Origin: Lachnospiraceae bacterium
GTDB lineage: Bacteria > Bacillota > Clostridia > Lachnospirales > Anaerotignaceae
Assembly (NCBI GenBank): GCA_028695945.1
Contig: JAQVIB010000132.1
Location: 1-5,970 of the forward strand
Length of the DNA stretch: 5,970 nt
Direction of reading: 5' to 3'
A program made the translations under genes and the position numbers. Under the pieces are notes generated by a model. The model was not told the DNA's origin and made no database searches. It worked only from the letters and a program-made list of their open reading frames with translations. The stretch's first letter is position 1. Every line of letters begins with the position of its first letter. This document shows, piece after piece, positions 4,220-5,970 of this stretch.

Positions 4220-5530
4220 CTATTTCTTTTCTTCAAACCAATCAATCATAAAACCCTCTTCATCAAATGGGAAGTCATATGGCTCACTTATAATTTCAAC
4301 ATCATCTCTTCCTAAAACATCAGGTAAAAGACTCTCAGAAATTTCTATTTCATCTAGGTGAAGTGTATCTGGAATACGTGCAACCCGTGCTTTGTTATAA
4401 TCTATTTTACGGCAAGTACGAATTGCTAAAGCAAGTGCCTCTTTGTCATTATTAAGGTATACAGGAATTTTACCACCATCAATCATGGTATTTGTTCCAA
4501 GGTTAATCCATGTACTTTCCCAGTCTACCGAATTAAGGCACCTTCTTGTAGTAATATCTGCCATACCTAAACCACATGCGTTGTGGTGTGTTTCCTCGGT
4601 AAGACCTCTAATAAATAATTTCTGCGTGTGGAACCCGTCCTCAAAACCTGGCATAAAACTTCTGCCCGTTACATTAGGGTCTTCACCCTCACCACTTATG
4701 TTTTTACCTATCTTATCTACAACAAGAACATCAATATTGTCAAATTTAAGCTTTGCTAGTCTTTTCTTTGCAATTTGAAGAAGCTCATGGTCACGTTCAA
4801 CAATTTTATCTTTTTCCATAACCTCAAGCTCGCTTATTTCGTCGTAAGCATTCTGAACTACACCAACGCCGAAAACTACATTCATTTTAGCAAGAAACTC
4901 TTTTGCAACAATAGGAATTCTTTCTGCAAATGTATCAAACCCTTGCATATGGAACCATGATGCACCCTTGTGCTTTGCAATACCAATTGCAATCATTTTT
5001 AAAAGACCGCTTTCATGCTCGCCTTTAAAATCTGTATGTGGTTTTACTTTATTTAATAATACAATTCCATCTGCCTCATAAGCATATTTGTCACAATAGA
5101 TTAAAGTACCATCAGGCATTTCACCTACAAGCTCAACATCCATTGTTGCAAGAATAGGTACACCCATAGCCTCTTCTGTAATTCCGTAGCCATTAATTAC
5201 CTCAAGCTGTCCCTCAACAGTTCCTCCGCCATGACTGCCCATTGCCGGAATAATAAAAGGCTCTGCACCCCACTCCTTTAATTTGTCACAAACGGTTCTG
5301 GTAATCAAATCGATGTGAGGAATTCCACGGCTTCCAGCTGTAATGGCAATTCTTTTGCCTTTAAGCTGTGCCTTATTACCTAATTTATCTAATTCTGTAA
5401 TAAGAGCCCCTTTAATGTCGTCAATTTTATCATTTGGATACTTTTGTCTTATTCTAACCATCTTTGGAAGCTTAATATTTTCCATATTCTCTACCCTGAA
5501 ACTCATTTCAGGAAATTCTATAAACTTCAT
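4220..5530 (-). CDS. LarA-family (DUF2088) protein, putative nickel-pincer racemase/epimerase of a hydroxy acid
   Basis: The 436-residue protein matches the lactate-racemase (LarA/DUF2088) family. LarA racemises lactate with a nickel-pincer nucleotide bound to a lysine; homologs act on other 2-hydroxy acids. Visible signatures: TAGSRGI (64-70), PAMGSHGGGTVEGQ (95-108), NKVKPHTDFKGEHESGLLKM (160-179), H194, and GKNISGEGEDPNVTGR (275-290). By spacing, H100, H165, K178 and H194 correspond to LarA H108, H174, K184 and H200 (two acid/base histidines, cofactor lysine, nickel histidine); K178 to H194 is 16 residues, as in LarA. All four are present, so an active enzyme is plausible. The substrate cannot be told; this looks like a divergent homolog group, not canonical LarA, so no symbol is given. 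The cofactor genes larB, larC and larE are not in the window. RBS AAAGGAG (5540-5546) is about 9 nt before the ATG. Cytoplasmic, no signal peptide. Confidence 0.85.
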   Translation of the reverse strand: MKFIEFPEMSFRVENMENIKLPKMVRIRQKYPNDKIDDIKGALITELDKLGNKAQLKGKRIAITAGSRGIPHIDLITRTVCDKLKEWGAEPFIIPAMGSHGGGTVEGQLEVINGYGITEEAMGVPILATMDVELVGEMPDGTLIYCDKYAYEADGIVLLNKVKPHTDFKGEHESGLLKMIAIGIAKHKGASWFHMQGFDTFAERIPIVAKEFLAKMNVVFGVGVVQNAYDEISELEVMEKDKIVERDHELLQIAKKRLAKLKFDNIDVLVVDKIGKNISGEGEDPNVTGRSFMPGFEDGFHTQKLFIRGLTEETHHNACGLGMADITTRRCLNSVDWESTWINLGTNTMIDGGKIPVYLNNDKEALALAIRTCRKIDYNKARVARIPDTLHLDEIEISESLLPDVLGRDDVEIISEPYDFPFDEEGFMIDWFEEKK

Positions 5531-5663
5531 GTTTACACTCTCCTTTGTAAAAAATAATTGCTACACATTGTCCACAGGTAGCATTTTACCCTCGTATATT
5601 CTACATAGTAAGTTTATTACATCTGCCATTCATTGTCTATATCCATTATACACAAATAAATAC
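5531..5663. other. Intergenic region upstream of the LarA-family gene
   Basis: These 133 bp hold the ribosome binding site of the LarA-family gene and no clear terminator for the flippase-like gene. Weak promoter-like hexamers exist on the minus strand (TATAAT at 5645-5650 without a good -35; TAGAAT near 5600), but none is convincing. Whether the LarA-family gene has its own promoter or is read through from upstream is undecided. Confidence 0.3.
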
Positions 5664-5970
5664 CTAAGAGTTTTTTAACTTTCCATACAGTTTTACACAG
5701 CCAAGTGCAATGATTGCCAAAAAAAAAGTAACATAATAAGTTGTAAATCTATAAATAATCATAGCCGCCCCTGCATAGGTGTCACCAACTAATGTTGTGA
5801 ACATAAGTGTAAACAGTATTTCTATGCTTGCCACGTTTCCAGGGGTAGGTATTACCCCAACCAATGCCACAACTAGGGCAACAACCGCTACACACTTTGC
5901 TGGTGAAATTGTAACTCCAGCGTCCATACCCTTTATAGCAAAGTATGGTATTAAATACCAACAACTGATT
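5664..5970 (-). CDS. C-terminal part of a flippase-like membrane protein (LPG_synthase_TM/YbhN type), cut by the right edge
   Basis: The frame is open from the right edge to the TAG at 5664-5666, so an apparent start at 5927 is internal; about 101 residues are visible. The residues IPTPGNVASIEILF, followed about 20 residues on by IIYRFTTYYVTFFLA, fit the conserved end of the membrane domain shared by the MprF N-terminus and YbhN-like proteins, where P-T-P-G-G-x-G-x-x-E and an R-x-x-x-Y-Y helix are typical. MprF uses this domain to flip aminoacylated phosphatidylglycerol; stand-alone versions are presumed lipid or polymer transporters. Here the protein ends soon after the last helix with the short basic tail KLYGKLKNS, so it has no C-terminal aminoacyl-transferase domain. 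The second glycine of the PTPGG motif is N here. Function is inferred from the family only. Confidence 0.8.
   Translation of the reverse strand, partial: ISCWYLIPYFAIKGMDAGVTISPAKCVAVVALVVALVGVIPTPGNVASIEILFTLMFTTLVGDTYAGAAMIIYRFTTYYVTFFLAIIALGCVKLYGKLKNS

Overview
The window looks like a low-GC anaerobic Firmicute, probably class Clostridia. The evidence is AT-rich DNA, strong GGAGG-type ribosome binding sites, sigma-A-like promoters, a cysteine-rich Crp/Fnr regulator of a clostridial type, a protein with the glycyl-radical tail of anaerobic (class III) ribonucleotide reductase, and a LarA-family (nickel-pincer) isomerase. Every gene except the Crp/Fnr gene is on the minus strand.

Layout by position. 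At the left edge are the first eight or so codons of a minus-strand gene, perhaps coaBC, with its RBS, a TTGACA promoter and three 10-bp repeats just upstream. Next is a two-gene minus-strand operon: a small XRE-type repressor followed 2 bp later by a four-helix membrane protein. Its promoter has TTGACA and TACTAT 17 bp apart, with a palindromic operator over the likely transcription start. A minus-strand terminator (about 904-944) ends the next gene, a 90-aa protein (985-1257) that carries the NrdD-type glycyl-radical motif. This gene diverges from the Crp/Fnr gene (1361-2020). The shared 100-bp gap holds overlapping promoters and a perfect 16-bp palindrome. Convergent to the Crp/Fnr gene is a potassium-uptake operon, ktrB then ktrA, with its own promoter near 4093-4121. 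Upstream of that are a hairpin, a LarA-family gene (4220-5530), and the C-terminal part of a membrane flippase-like protein of the MprF N-terminal/YbhN type, which runs off the right edge.

The most interesting part is the 985-2020 pair. The small protein looks like a free-standing glycyl-radical domain of NrdD, comparable in concept to GrcA (YfiD), the spare glycyl-radical part of pyruvate formate-lyase, which in E. coli is FNR-controlled. The palindrome is centred at about -41.5 from the predicted start of the small gene, the usual position for class II activation by Crp/Fnr proteins. It lies just downstream of the predicted start of the crp/fnr gene, where it could repress that gene. A circuit in which an FNR-like sensor represses itself and activates a spare part for anaerobic ribonucleotide reductase is an inference from sequence, but a testable one.

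The other genes are ordinary housekeeping or accessory functions (K+ uptake, hydroxy-acid isomerisation, membrane lipid or polymer handling). There is no rRNA, tRNA, CRISPR array, insertion sequence or phage gene in the window.
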